In this document: positions 10,300 to 19,040 of the stretch, in pieces
Layout of the letters: each line of letters begins with the position of its first letter
How positions within the stretch are numbered: position 1 is the stretch's first letter
From: an uncultured Ruegeria sp.
Lineage (GTDB): Bacteria; Pseudomonadota; Alphaproteobacteria; Rhodobacterales; Rhodobacteraceae
Length of the DNA: 64,000 bases
Reading direction: 5' to 3'
Assembly: GCF_947497005.1 (NCBI RefSeq)
Contig: NZ_CANMFF010000002.1
Span: forward strand, 310,001 to 374,000
The notes under the pieces: model-generated
The model's input: the letters and a program-made list of their open reading frames with translations, nothing else
Told to the model about the DNA's origin: nothing
Databases searched by the model: none
Translations under genes and position numbers: made by a program

Positions 10300-11676
10300 A
10301 TGAAGGTCATCATTTGCGGCGCGGGCCAGGTTGGTTGGCAGATTGCGCGGCATCTTTCGGGTGAATTGAATGACGTCACGGTCGTGGACAACAACCCCGA
10401 CCTGGTGCGCCGGGCGACAGAAACGCTGGATGTGCAGGGAATTGCCGGGTTCGCAAGTTACCCTGACGTATTAGAGCGGGCAGGGGCCCGTGATGCCGAC
10501 ATGATCATCGCCGCGACACATTCAGACGAGGTGAACATGGTCACCTGTCAGATGGCGCACTCGGTCTTTTCGATCCAGCGCAAAATCGCGCGGTTGCGGT
10601 CGAAATCCTATCTTGAGGCGATCCACTCGGATCTGTACCGCCGAGATCATCTGCCGATTGACGTGGTGATCAGCCCCGAACGCGAAGTGGCCGCCGCCGC
10701 CATGCGCCGCCTGTCAGCTCCATCCGCCTTCGACACCGAGATTTTCATGGATGAAAAAGCTCAGCTGCTTGGCATTCGGGTGGAAGAGGATTGTCCGATC
10801 GTGAACACGCCGCTGCGGCAGCTGACCGATCTGTTCTCGACCCTCAGTTCGATTGTGGTGGGAGTTCGCCGAGAGGGCACGCTGTTTGCGCCCGAATCCG
10901 AGGATCAGCTGTTCGTGGGCGATGAATGCTATGTCTTTACCAATGTCAAAGACGTGGACCGGACCATGGAAGTGTTCGGCAAAGCACAGAAACGTCAGGA
11001 CCGCGTGGTGATCGTGGGGGGCGGCAATGTCGGGCTGGAAGTGGCCAGAACATTGGAAGAGCGCGAAAGCCGGGTGCGCGCCAAGATTGTCGAACGCGAC
11101 CGCCATTGCGCAGAGGTCGCTGCCGAAGCTCTGGAGCGGACGATTGTGCTGCATGGAGACGGGCTGGATTCCGGATTGCTGAGCGAAGCAGGGATTGACC
11201 GGGCCGATGCGATGCTGGCGGTCACCGATGACGACCGCACGAACATGCTGGCGGCTGTGCGCGCCAAGGCCGAAGGTTGTGCGCTGGCAATTGCATTGAT
11301 CAACGATCCCAGCATGGTGGCTCTGATGGGGCCGCTGGGGATTGATGCGTATATCAACCCGCGTGCGACCACTGTCAGCTCGATCCTGCGGCACATCCGT
11401 CATGGTCGCGTACGGCAGGTTTACTCCATCGGCGATGCCGAGGCCGAGGTGATCGAAGCCGAGGTCCTGTCGACCTCGCCAATGGCCGGTCAGAGGTTGC
11501 GCGATATCGACTTCCCCGAGGGCGTGTTGGTGGGTGCGGTGCGCAAAGGAGATGAAGTCTTGCGACCAACGGGCAGCCTGCGGATCGATGAAAAGGACGT
11601 GGTTGCAATTTTTGCAATGGCCAAGGACGTGCCAGAGGTCGAACGCCTGATGCAGGTTTCAATCGATTTCTTCTGA
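10300..11676 (+). CDS. trkA: Trk potassium uptake regulatory subunit TrkA
   Basis: TrkA is the peripheral NAD(H)-binding subunit that gates the TrkH potassium channel on the cytoplasmic side. The 458-residue protein has the expected tandem arrangement of RCK domains: a first Rossmann motif ICGAGQVGWQIA at the N-terminus, a TrkA-C domain, then a second Rossmann motif VIVGGGNVGLEVA near residue 235 and another TrkA-C domain. ATG 10300 begins directly at the Rossmann fold and has AGGA upstream; an open frame 32 codons longer is rejected. TGA overlaps the trkH ATG by one base. Confidence 0.95.
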   Translation: MKVIICGAGQVGWQIARHLSGELNDVTVVDNNPDLVRRATETLDVQGIAGFASYPDVLERAGARDADMIIAATHSDEVNMVTCQMAHSVFSIQRKIARLRSKSYLEAIHSDLYRRDHLPIDVVISPEREVAAAAMRRLSAPSAFDTEIFMDEKAQLLGIRVEEDCPIVNTPLRQLTDLFSTLSSIVVGVRREGTLFAPESEDQLFVGDECYVFTNVKDVDRTMEVFGKAQKRQDRVVIVGGGNVGLEVARTLEERESRVRAKIVERDRHCAEVAAEALERTIVLHGDGLDSGLLSEAGIDRADAMLAVTDDDRTNMLAAVRAKAEGCALAIALINDPSMVALMGPLGIDAYINPRATTVSSILRHIRHGRVRQVYSIGDAEAEVIEAEVLSTSPMAGQRLRDIDFPEGVLVGAVRKGDEVLRPTGSLRIDEKDVVAIFAMAKDVPEVERLMQVSIDFF

Positions 11677-13214
11677 TGGCGCGTGCGAGAACACAACAGG
11701 TTGGGTTGTTGCGGCGGTTGCCGTTGTTTCTGTTGATCTGGGGGATTGCGTCGCTAGCTATGTGGATTCCGGCGATCTATGCGCTGGCGTTGGACGATCA
11801 CGAGACATCGCGATCGTTTCTCTACTCGGGTCTCTTAGGGCTGTTTCTGGTTGCCACAATCGCGATGGCGTCTTCTAACCGAATACCGAGACGCGGGACT
11901 TTGGGGCAATTGGCGGTGATGCTGGCCTGCTTCACCATCCTGCCCATCTTTCTCGCCATCCCGTTTCATGATGCGCTTGGAACAACCATCTTTCTGAACG
12001 CCTATTTCGATATGGTCAGCGCGTTGACGACCACGGGAGCTGATCTTTTCCCAGATCCGAGCCGACTGTCGGCTCCGCTGCACCTGTGGCGTGCTTTGGT
12101 CGGATGGATGGGGGGCTTGCTGATGTGGGTGGCTGCCGCCGCGATCCTTGCGCCTTTGTCGCTGGGAGGGTTCGAAGTGACGGCCAGAGGGCAGCCCGGA
12201 CGTCCGGTGTCAGGTGTCGCACAAAGTGAAAGAGTGGACCCGCGTGGCCGCCTGATCCGTGTGGCGAAGACGCTGACGCCCGTTTATGCCGGGCTGACCG
12301 CGGTGATCTGGATTCTTCTGCTGATCGCCGGTGAAGTCGGTTTGACGGCTGTGTGCCATGCGATGGCAGTTATGGCCACGTCCGGCATCTCTCCGGTTGG
12401 GGGAATGGAAGGGGCGCAGGCCGGGTTCACGGGTGAGGCAATCCTGTTTCTGTTCCTGTTCTTCGCACTTTCGCGCCTGACCTTCTCGAAAGATACGGCC
12501 ACAACGGGCTATTCCCGGCTGGATACGGATCCTGAGTTTCGCATTGGTTTGATGATTGTTCTGGCCGTTGCGATTTTGCTGTTCTTCCGCGTTTTTGCGG
12601 GCGTTACGGAAATCGGTGGCCAAATCGAACCAATGCAGGCGCTGCAGGTTGTCTGGGGGATGCTGTTCACTGTGCTGGCCTTCCTGACGACCGCAGGGTT
12701 TGAAAGTGCCAACTGGAACGACGCGCAGCAATTGTCGGGATTGGGAACACCAGGTCTGTTGCTGATGGGGTTGGCCTTGATTGGTGGAGGAGTCGCTACC
12801 ACAGCCGGAGGCGTCAAATTACTGCGGGTCTATGCCCTGTATCTGAACGGCGCGCGAGAGATCGACCGCTTGATCTATCCCTCATCCGTCAGCGGTGCGG
12901 GCGGTGGCAATCGGCGTATCCAAAGCGATGGTGCTTTCATCGCCTGGATATTCCTTATGCTCTTTGCGTTGACCCTCGCGGCATTCAATCTGCTGCTGGC
13001 CGCGATGGGGTCAGGGTTTGAACAGGCCATGGTGCTCAGTGTTGCCACACTCAGCACCACGGGCCCGTTGATCGAACTTGCCACAGATGTTCCCATTCGT
13101 CTGATCGATTTGTCCGGGGGTGCCAAACTGACGCTTTGCGCGGCGATGGTCATTGGTCGACTGGAAACGCTGGCGATCATTGCTCTGATCACACCTTCTT
13201 TGTGGCGGGATTGA
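11676..13214 (+). CDS. trkH: Trk-type potassium uptake membrane protein TrkH
   Basis: TrkH forms the potassium-conducting pore of the Trk system in the inner membrane. The 512-residue product has about ten hydrophobic segments and filter-like repeats typical of the family, such as SALTTTGADLFP, MATSGISPVGG, FLTTAGFESANW and LSTTGPLIELA. It starts within the trkA stop codon, so the regulator and pore are co-translated. hfq follows after 133 bp without a gene. Family assignment is firm; the ion specificity is taken from the family. Confidence 0.94.
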   Translation: MARARTQQVGLLRRLPLFLLIWGIASLAMWIPAIYALALDDHETSRSFLYSGLLGLFLVATIAMASSNRIPRRGTLGQLAVMLACFTILPIFLAIPFHDALGTTIFLNAYFDMVSALTTTGADLFPDPSRLSAPLHLWRALVGWMGGLLMWVAAAAILAPLSLGGFEVTARGQPGRPVSGVAQSERVDPRGRLIRVAKTLTPVYAGLTAVIWILLLIAGEVGLTAVCHAMAVMATSGISPVGGMEGAQAGFTGEAILFLFLFFALSRLTFSKDTATTGYSRLDTDPEFRIGLMIVLAVAILLFFRVFAGVTEIGGQIEPMQALQVVWGMLFTVLAFLTTAGFESANWNDAQQLSGLGTPGLLLMGLALIGGGVATTAGGVKLLRVYALYLNGAREIDRLIYPSSVSGAGGGNRRIQSDGAFIAWIFLMLFALTLAAFNLLLAAMGSGFEQAMVLSVATLSTTGPLIELATDVPIRLIDLSGGAKLTLCAAMVIGRLETLAIIALITPSLWRD

Positions 13215-13347
13215 ACCGACCACACCATGTGCTTCTCTAACGCCTGATTTTTCATCTGGAATATCTGTGCGCAGCACTCCATACTCGCCCCGAGGGAGCG
13301 CGTTGGTCCGCAGCGCGTAGCAAGAACAATGGCGAGATTATAAAAAT

Positions 13348-13587
13348 ATGGCTTCGGACAGACAGAATCTTCAGGATGCCTTCCTGAACAATGTACGGAA
13401 AGCTAAGGTTCCGGTCACTATATTCCTGATCAACGGTGTGAAGTTGCAGGGTGTGATCACTTGGTTCGACAATTTCTGCGTATTGTTGCGCCGCGACGGA
13501 CAGTCGCAGTTGGTATACAAGCACGCGATTTCAACCATCATGCCATCACAGCCGATCAACCTGTATGAGGGCGAAGACGCCTCTTGA
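13348..13587 (+). CDS. hfq: RNA chaperone Hfq
   Basis: Hfq forms a hexameric ring that pairs small RNAs with mRNAs. The 79-residue protein has the Sm1 core ([19 protein letters not shown]), the FDNF turn and the Sm2 signature YKHAIST. The C-terminal tail is short, as usual in alphaproteobacteria. The hfq stop overlaps the hflX ATG by one base, matching the conserved hfq-hflX pairing. A candidate small RNA gene at 32.89-32.97 kb in the same window is a possible, untested client. Confidence 0.97.
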   Translation: MASDRQNLQDAFLNNVRKAKVPVTIFLINGVKLQGVITWFDNFCVLLRRDGQSQLVYKHAISTIMPSQPINLYEGEDAS

Positions 13588-14858
13588 TGGAACATGCACG
13601 GGCGCGCACCCGGGCTTGGGTGTTGCATCCCGAAATCAAATCAGATGAACAGCGCCGTGTCCCTGAACCGGCGCTGGAAGAGGCGGTGGCACTGGCCGCT
13701 GCATTGCCCGATCTGGATGTGATCGGGTCTGAAATCGTACGCCTTCAACGCGCCCAAGCGGGGTATTTGTTCGGCAGCGGCAAGATTGAAGAACTTGGCG
13801 AGCGATTTCGCGAAAACGAAGTTGAGCTGGTTCTGATCGACGGGCCGGTAACTCCGGTGCAGCAACGCAATCTGGAAAAGGCGTGGAAGGTCAAGATCCT
13901 TGACCGAACCGGGCTCATCCTTGAGATTTTCAGCGACCGTGCCCGGACGCGAGAAGGGGTGTTGCAGGTCGAGATGGCGGCGCTCAGCTATCAGCGGACG
14001 CGGCTGGTACGGGCATGGACCCACCTTGAACGTCAACGTGGCGGTTTGGGATTTGTCGGCGGACCCGGCGAAACCCAGATCGAAGCCGACCGCCGCGCCA
14101 TTGACGAGCAACTTGTACGCTTGCGGCGCCAATTGCAGAAAGTGGTAAAGACCCGAACGTTGCACCGGGCGGCGCGGGCCAAGGTACCGTATCCTATCGT
14201 TGCACTTGTCGGATATACGAACGCGGGAAAATCGACGCTGTTCAATCACCTGACCGGGGCCGAAGTGATGGCCAAGGACATGTTGTTTGCCACGCTGGAC
14301 CCGACCATGCGCCGGGTGCAATTGCCAGATGGCCCCGAGGTGATCCTGTCGGACACGGTGGGCTTTATCTCGAACCTGCCGACCGAACTTGTCGCGGCCT
14401 TCCGGGCCACACTTGAAGAGGTTCTGGGCGCTGATCTGATCGTTCATGTACGCGACATCAGTCACGAGGAAACGGAAGCGCAGGCGCAGGATGTCGAGAC
14501 GATCCTGACCTCGTTGGGTCTGGATGAGGAACGTCCCAGTATCGAAGTTTGGAACAAGATTGATCTGCTCAACGCTGATGAACGCGAGGCGACGTTGGCG
14601 CGCGCGGAACGAGACCCGGCTATTTTCGCTATTTCCGCTGTAACCGGGGAAGGGATTGACCCCTTGCTGTCCGAGACCGCGACGCATCTGCAAGGCGCGC
14701 GGCATGAGGTGGTTTTGGACCTGTCCTTCTCGGAAGGCAACAAACGGGCCTGGCTGTTCCGCCAGGATGTCGTGCGTAGTGAAGAACAGACAGAAGAAGG
14801 GTTTCGTATTACCGTTTTGTGGACCAAAAAACAGGCGGCTCAGTTTGAGGCGCTGTAA
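13587..14858 (+). CDS. hflX: GTPase HflX
   Basis: HflX is a ribosome-associated GTPase that splits stalled or stressed ribosomes. The 423-residue protein has the N-terminal nucleotide-binding domain and coiled region (about 1-195) with the family GGxGxxGxGE-type stretch GGLGFVGGPGETQIE, followed by the G domain with GYTNAGKST (P-loop, about 209-217), DTVGFISNLP (switch II) and NKID. The ATG at 13587 shares its A with the hfq TGA; a TTG one codon upstream is the other option. It is likely co-transcribed with hfq. Confidence 0.95.
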   Translation: MEHARARTRAWVLHPEIKSDEQRRVPEPALEEAVALAAALPDLDVIGSEIVRLQRAQAGYLFGSGKIEELGERFRENEVELVLIDGPVTPVQQRNLEKAWKVKILDRTGLILEIFSDRARTREGVLQVEMAALSYQRTRLVRAWTHLERQRGGLGFVGGPGETQIEADRRAIDEQLVRLRRQLQKVVKTRTLHRAARAKVPYPIVALVGYTNAGKSTLFNHLTGAEVMAKDMLFATLDPTMRRVQLPDGPEVILSDTVGFISNLPTELVAAFRATLEEVLGADLIVHVRDISHEETEAQAQDVETILTSLGLDEERPSIEVWNKIDLLNADEREATLARAERDPAIFAISAVTGEGIDPLLSETATHLQGARHEVVLDLSFSEGNKRAWLFRQDVVRSEEQTEEGFRITVLWTKKQAAQFEAL

Positions 14859-14878
14859 ATTTGGCGAAAGGTCGGGCC

Positions 14879-15184
14879 ATGTCTGAAATGGCGGATAAAA
14901 GAGTTTTCCTGAACGGCTATATCGACGTGTCAGCCGACCGGCTCGAAGAGGTACGCGCGGCATTGCAGGAACATGTGAAGCTGACAAGAGCGGAAGCGGG
15001 CTGTATCTCATTCGACGTGATTGAGGATCAGACCAATCCAGGTCGGTTTAACGTGTCCGAAGTCTTTGTAAATCAGCAGGCGTTCGACGCGCACCAAGCA
15101 AGAGCTCAGGCGTCTGACTGGTCTCGGATCACTCGGGGGATACCGCGAAACTACAAGATTGAAAGCGGAACCGGCGGAGGCTAG
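14879..15184 (+). CDS. ABM-fold small monooxygenase-like protein
   Basis: The 101-residue product matches the antibiotic-biosynthesis-monooxygenase fold, a small alpha-beta domain that usually dimerises. It shows the typical sequence of an N-terminal strand (FLNGYIDV), a helix with HVKLTRAEAGCISFDV, the strand FNVSEVFVN and the helix that begins QAFDAHQ. Members range from quinol oxidases to heme-degrading enzymes and the substrate cannot be told from sequence. Start ATG 14879 is chosen; ATG 14888 is nearly as good. It lies 20 bp after hflX and is probably read through from it. Confidence 0.8.
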   Translation: MSEMADKRVFLNGYIDVSADRLEEVRAALQEHVKLTRAEAGCISFDVIEDQTNPGRFNVSEVFVNQQAFDAHQARAQASDWSRITRGIPRNYKIESGTGGG

Positions 15185-15185
15185 T

Positions 15186-15581
15186 TCATGCGCCGTCGAT
15201 CTGGCGCTGATAGTCCTCCGGATCGAACCATCCCAGCGATGACTGAACAAGATAGTCTGGTGTCAATTCCCACTCTTCCCATCCACGCGCGACAACATGA
15301 TTTCCGGTCTCAGAGTGGTGCCCTTCAAGGGTCCAGACAAATATGGCATGGGACCCAGCCCATCGCATCATGTCGCAACGCACCTCCAAATCCGGAAAAT
15401 CGGCGTAAAAGCCTCGGGCCATGTCAGCAATCGCTGCACGCCCTTCAATCGGGTCGCCTCGGTTAATTGTGATCTGCCCGTCTGGCGCGAAGAAACCGGC
15501 AACCGCATCGGGGTCACCTGAACTCCATGCAATAGCGTAATCCCGTGCGAGGTTGTTCAGAGTATCCCGAATGCTGGCCAT
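15186..15581 (-). CDS. SnoaL/NTF2-like family protein
   Basis: This 131-residue protein has the pattern of the NTF2-like alpha+beta barrel: an N-terminal helix with YAIAWSSGDPDAVAGFFAPDG, then GRAAIADMARGFYADFPDLEV and a C-terminal sheet with conserved tryptophans. SnoaL-like proteins include isomerases, hydrolases and binding proteins; no catalytic set identifies a reaction here. It converges with the ABM-like gene, with one base between the two stop codons. It sits upstream of the penicillin-acylase gene on the same strand, 110 bp away, without clear functional connection. Confidence 0.75.
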   Translation of the reverse strand: MASIRDTLNNLARDYAIAWSSGDPDAVAGFFAPDGQITINRGDPIEGRAAIADMARGFYADFPDLEVRCDMMRWAGSHAIFVWTLEGHHSETGNHVVARGWEEWELTPDYLVQSSLGWFDPEDYQRQIDGA

Positions 15582-15691
15582 AATCGTCCCCCCTTTGGTC
15601 CCACATAATCGGTTCGACGATGTTAGGCGAATTTCACCTTAGGTACCACGATGGTCCGGCCAACAGGGCGGGGACTTGCCGAATAGGCGGA

Positions 15692-18154
15692 TTATCGCGG
15701 GATCAGATTGGTTACGCCAACGGCTGCTGCACGGGCCAGATCAATGTCCAGCGACATCGGGATATACTCGCCACGCCGCCAAAGCTGTGCCTGATCGTCA
15801 TAGTAACGCGACAGGAAATGGCCGGATTGCCCGGTTGCCGTAATAAAGACCGAGCTGTTGGGGTCGGCGAAGTCATAAACGCCGCGATACCCCGCGCCGT
15901 GCACGTTCTGGAATGGGTCCGGACCTTCGCCCGACGTGCGACCACGCAGCAGGGTGTTGTCACCGCCACTGGTTGATTGGCGAATGTTCACGAAAAAGCG
16001 CAAAACAGGGACGGTTCCCAGCACGGGGTGATCGTGGGCCGCCTGATGCGCGTCGCCCCAGCGCAGGGATTCAAGCGCACTGCCATACCGTTCGGCAATC
16101 CAGATCAGGGCGTCATCCAGTGCGAGCCCCGCCATCTCGGTACAGGTCTCGACCGGAGCGCTCTGCAGTACATCGCACCAGATGCCAGCACCGTCGATGT
16201 TGCGATAGACCCGTTCTATGAAAAGCGGCTCGACATGTTTGTAATCGCTGGCCAACGGTCCAAGTTCGTCCGAGATCAGGCGGATCTGAAGCGCCCGCAG
16301 CCAGGCCGCGTAGATCAGCGGCTCTGGCAGGTGTTCGTTCATCTCACCGTTCCAATCCGCCAGCAGGGAAAGCGCAATCTGGCGCTGTCGTTCCGGCGTG
16401 CCTTCGGGGGCCGAGGCACCGGTGAACCAAAGATCGGCACCGATCAGCGGCAGCAGGGACCGTGCGGTAAAGCTGACCGTGTCCAGTTGCGCTTCGACAA
16501 AGCTGTCGCGGGTATGGACCTCACGCGATTGCATCAGGCGTTCCCAGCGATGCACGCGCTGTGTATCGCCCCATTCATAGGACACATGATCCGGGAACGG
16601 GCGGTCGATGATCTTGTTGTTCGTGTTGCCCAGAACACCGCCGACAGGGGCCACAAATTCCGGGTTGTCCGCATAGGGCAGGCGGCCCTGCCAGCGATTG
16701 GCTTCGATCCAGCCCGGTGTCGGGATACGTCCGCGACTTTGATTTTGCAGATCACGGCGGGGCATGGCTCCGATCAGCTTCATCGCATTGGTCGTCTTGT
16801 CGACCAATGACAGGTTCTGCGATGGCGCGATGAACTGCTCACCGACCGTGATGGCCTGCTGAACGTTGTCGGCGTTCATCAGCGCCATGGACGCCGACAT
16901 CGACGTGTCTTGCGGGCTGAGCGCTGTCCAGGACAGGGATGCCACGTGGCCTGGTGGCATGATGGTTTCCAGCTTGTAATCCGTGCCCGGCAGCACCGGC
17001 CCGTTGTCTGTCCAGCGCAGGGTCAGCGTAACCGGAGCCTTCCCCTTGATTTCGATGATCGAAGGGCGGGTCTGGAACTCTTTAAAGCCGTCCGGGGTCA
17101 GGTATTCTTCAGGGTTATCAGGGTTCAGTTGCTCGATATGAACGTCCTGATCGTCCAGATAGGAGGATGTCAGCCCCCATCCCAATCGATCGCTGCGCCC
17201 GGTCATGATGGCGGGAACACCGGGGATCGAGGCTCCGATCACACCGCCTTTTTCCAGACCGAGATGCGCCAGATACCAGACCCCGGGCGCTGTGAAGCCC
17301 AAATGCGGATCGTTGGCCAACAGGGTCCCGCCACTTGCCGATCGTGACGGTGCAGCGGTCCAGGCGTTCGATGCCCCGGCAAGACCGCGTTTTGGAAACG
17401 GTGAAAGCGGTGTTTCAGGGATCTCCGTACCAGCGGCATAGCGTGGCAGGTTGGGGAATAGCGCCGCATATTCTGGCAGTGCGGCAATGCCGGGTCCGGG
17501 AACATCGGGCAGGATATCCGCCAAACGCTGGGCGTCGCTCAGCATCAAAGACGTACGGGCACGCAGAACTTCATCGCTCAGGTGACCCGACAGCTGCAGT
17601 GCCATCAGCTTGATTATCGCGATGCTGTCGCCCGGTTGCCAGGGCGAGACCGGGGCATTGAACAGGAACATTTCCGGCGCGCCACGTCCCAGCGCCTCTT
17701 CGTTGATTTCGGTCAGCCGGGCGTTGACCCCCGCAGAATAAGCACGCAGGGCGGCCCTGGTATAGTCGTCCTGCACCTCGACCGAGCGATGAGCGAGGCC
17801 ATAGAGGTCGAACCGACGCAGTAGCTTGTCGATGTGAAGCGTACGCGGACCAAAGACTTCGGACAGGCGGCCCTGCGCGGTACGGCGCATAACAGTCATC
17901 TGCCACAATCGGTCCTGTGCATGGGCGTACCCAAGGCCAAAGAACACATCGGGATCAGTCTGGCCCAGAATATGCGGCACGTTGGCCGTGTCGCGCACGA
18001 TCTCGACCGGGGCGGTCAGGCCGTCAACCTCAAGCGTCTGGTCATAATCCGGCAGGGATTGGCTGGCCAGGAAATAGACAAGGCCCATTGCGACGAGGAT
18101 CAAAATGATCAGTCCCGACGCAATGCGCACCAGCCAGCGGAAAACAAGACCCAT
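15692..18154 (-). CDS. Penicillin acylase family Ntn-hydrolase
   Basis: The 820-residue protein belongs to the S45 N-terminal-nucleophile amidases, which cleave amide bonds in beta-lactams, N-acyl homoserine lactones or other acylated compounds. An N-terminal hydrophobic segment (about 10-30) should export or anchor it. An alpha-chain region is followed by GASNAW, where Ser262 would become the new N-terminal nucleophile after self-cleavage, then by ANDPHLGF of the beta chain. The usual length of the precursor is 750-850. The substrate is unknown; acyl-homoserine-lactone turnover is a plausible but unproven role in a Roseobacter. Confidence 0.9.
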   Translation of the reverse strand: MGLVFRWLVRIASGLIILILVAMGLVYFLASQSLPDYDQTLEVDGLTAPVEIVRDTANVPHILGQTDPDVFFGLGYAHAQDRLWQMTVMRRTAQGRLSEVFGPRTLHIDKLLRRFDLYGLAHRSVEVQDDYTRAALRAYSAGVNARLTEINEEALGRGAPEMFLFNAPVSPWQPGDSIAIIKLMALQLSGHLSDEVLRARTSLMLSDAQRLADILPDVPGPGIAALPEYAALFPNLPRYAAGTEIPETPLSPFPKRGLAGASNAWTAAPSRSASGGTLLANDPHLGFTAPGVWYLAHLGLEKGGVIGASIPGVPAIMTGRSDRLGWGLTSSYLDDQDVHIEQLNPDNPEEYLTPDGFKEFQTRPSIIEIKGKAPVTLTLRWTDNGPVLPGTDYKLETIMPPGHVASLSWTALSPQDTSMSASMALMNADNVQQAITVGEQFIAPSQNLSLVDKTTNAMKLIGAMPRRDLQNQSRGRIPTPGWIEANRWQGRLPYADNPEFVAPVGGVLGNTNNKIIDRPFPDHVSYEWGDTQRVHRWERLMQSREVHTRDSFVEAQLDTVSFTARSLLPLIGADLWFTGASAPEGTPERQRQIALSLLADWNGEMNEHLPEPLIYAAWLRALQIRLISDELGPLASDYKHVEPLFIERVYRNIDGAGIWCDVLQSAPVETCTEMAGLALDDALIWIAERYGSALESLRWGDAHQAAHDHPVLGTVPVLRFFVNIRQSTSGGDNTLLRGRTSGEGPDPFQNVHGAGYRGVYDFADPNSSVFITATGQSGHFLSRYYDDQAQLWRRGEYIPMSLDIDLARAAAVGVTNLIPR

Positions 18155-18255
18155 TACTGCCCCATATTCTTATTCAGATGAAGGTTGCGCAGAGATTAGA
18201 GGATGGTCGGTCTGACCGAAAGAGGAACGCGGCATGAACCTGCTCAAACAGGGTT

Positions 18256-18303
18256 AAAAACAAATGCCCCGCCGCAGTGTTACGCTGCGACGGGGGCCAT
18301 TTG
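18256..18303 (-). terminator. Intrinsic terminator after the SYLF lipoprotein gene
   Basis: Read on the minus strand, a long stem runs from 18303 to 18261: outer CAAATG/CATTTG pairs and an inner CCCCGTCGCAG/CTGCGGCGGGG stem with one G-T pair, around a seven-base loop. It is followed at once by a T-rich tract (the A-run 18256-18260 on the plus strand). It lies 22 bp beyond the stop of the gene at 18325. Confidence 0.85.
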
Positions 18304-18324
18304 TGGGGGAAGTGGTAATCCGGG

Positions 18325-18897
18325 TTATGGAATGATGCGTGTGTATTTCGTGCCTTCGACGGTTGCGCCGATCTGAAGGCCCGCTTGCCCGAAGATAGCG
18401 GCGAGAACTGGTGTGCGCAGCGTCGTGGTATCGGTTGACAGCGAGTCGCCCTGATCGCTGACCACATAGCCAATGTCGGCTCCGGCGGTCCAGCCGCTGG
18501 AGCGACGGAAATCGTTCAGCGCATCTTCGGTCATGAAGAAAAGAACATGCGCATATTGCTGTGCGCCGATCTGCAGCCCGGCGGTGCCCTTGACGGCCGA
18601 ATAAAAATCGACCGTTGCATCGTTGATGCGTAAAGCGCCGCGGCCATAGCCGCCGCCGAACACGAACCCGGCTTCGGTAATCAGTGGCATGACAAGCAAG
18701 CCGTTGGCCTTGTTCGCGATTTCAACCGTGTTGGGGTAGCGGCTGTACATTTCGGTCAGCGTGGCATCAACGCGAGCATCGATTGTGGCCGCGTTGGAAT
18801 TGCCGACGCCATTGCCGCAGGCGGCAGTAAGGGTCAGACCCGCCATGCCAAAGGCAAAGCCGCGACGGTTCAGTCGGGGGGAGTTGGAACTGCTCAT
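18325..18897 (-). CDS. SYLF-domain (YSC84-like) lipid-binding lipoprotein
   Basis: The 190-residue protein has the bacterial SYLF/YSC84 domain, a lipid-binding module with small-residue-rich strands such as GFVFGGGYGRGALRI and GLQIGAQQYAHVLFFMT. The N-terminus combines an RRGF twin-arginine-like motif with a hydrophobic stretch ending TAACG, which suggests a Tat-exported lipoprotein with its cysteine at about residue 27. A strong terminator follows at 18256-18303. A second SYLF protein is encoded at 48450-49145. The role in the periplasm is unknown. Confidence 0.85.
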   Translation of the reverse strand: MSSSNSPRLNRRGFAFGMAGLTLTAACGNGVGNSNAATIDARVDATLTEMYSRYPNTVEIANKANGLLVMPLITEAGFVFGGGYGRGALRINDATVDFYSAVKGTAGLQIGAQQYAHVLFFMTEDALNDFRRSSGWTAGADIGYVVSDQGDSLSTDTTTLRTPVLAAIFGQAGLQIGATVEGTKYTRIIP

Positions 18898-19040
18898 GGT
18901 TTTTTATCTCTGTAACTGTGCCTGAAGTGTCGGGTGATCCCGATCTTGTTGGCAAGGATACGCCGATTAAGGCGATGTGTCACGGGAAAGCTGCTCGCCA
19001 TAGCGGGTTTGTCGGCGAAAAATTGCGACTCTCTGGGGTT

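Noticed and set aside
13641..15011. Long minus-strand reading frame antisense to hflX
   Set aside because: It runs against a strongly conserved gene, has no family motif and its composition is that of a mirrored GC-rich coding frame.
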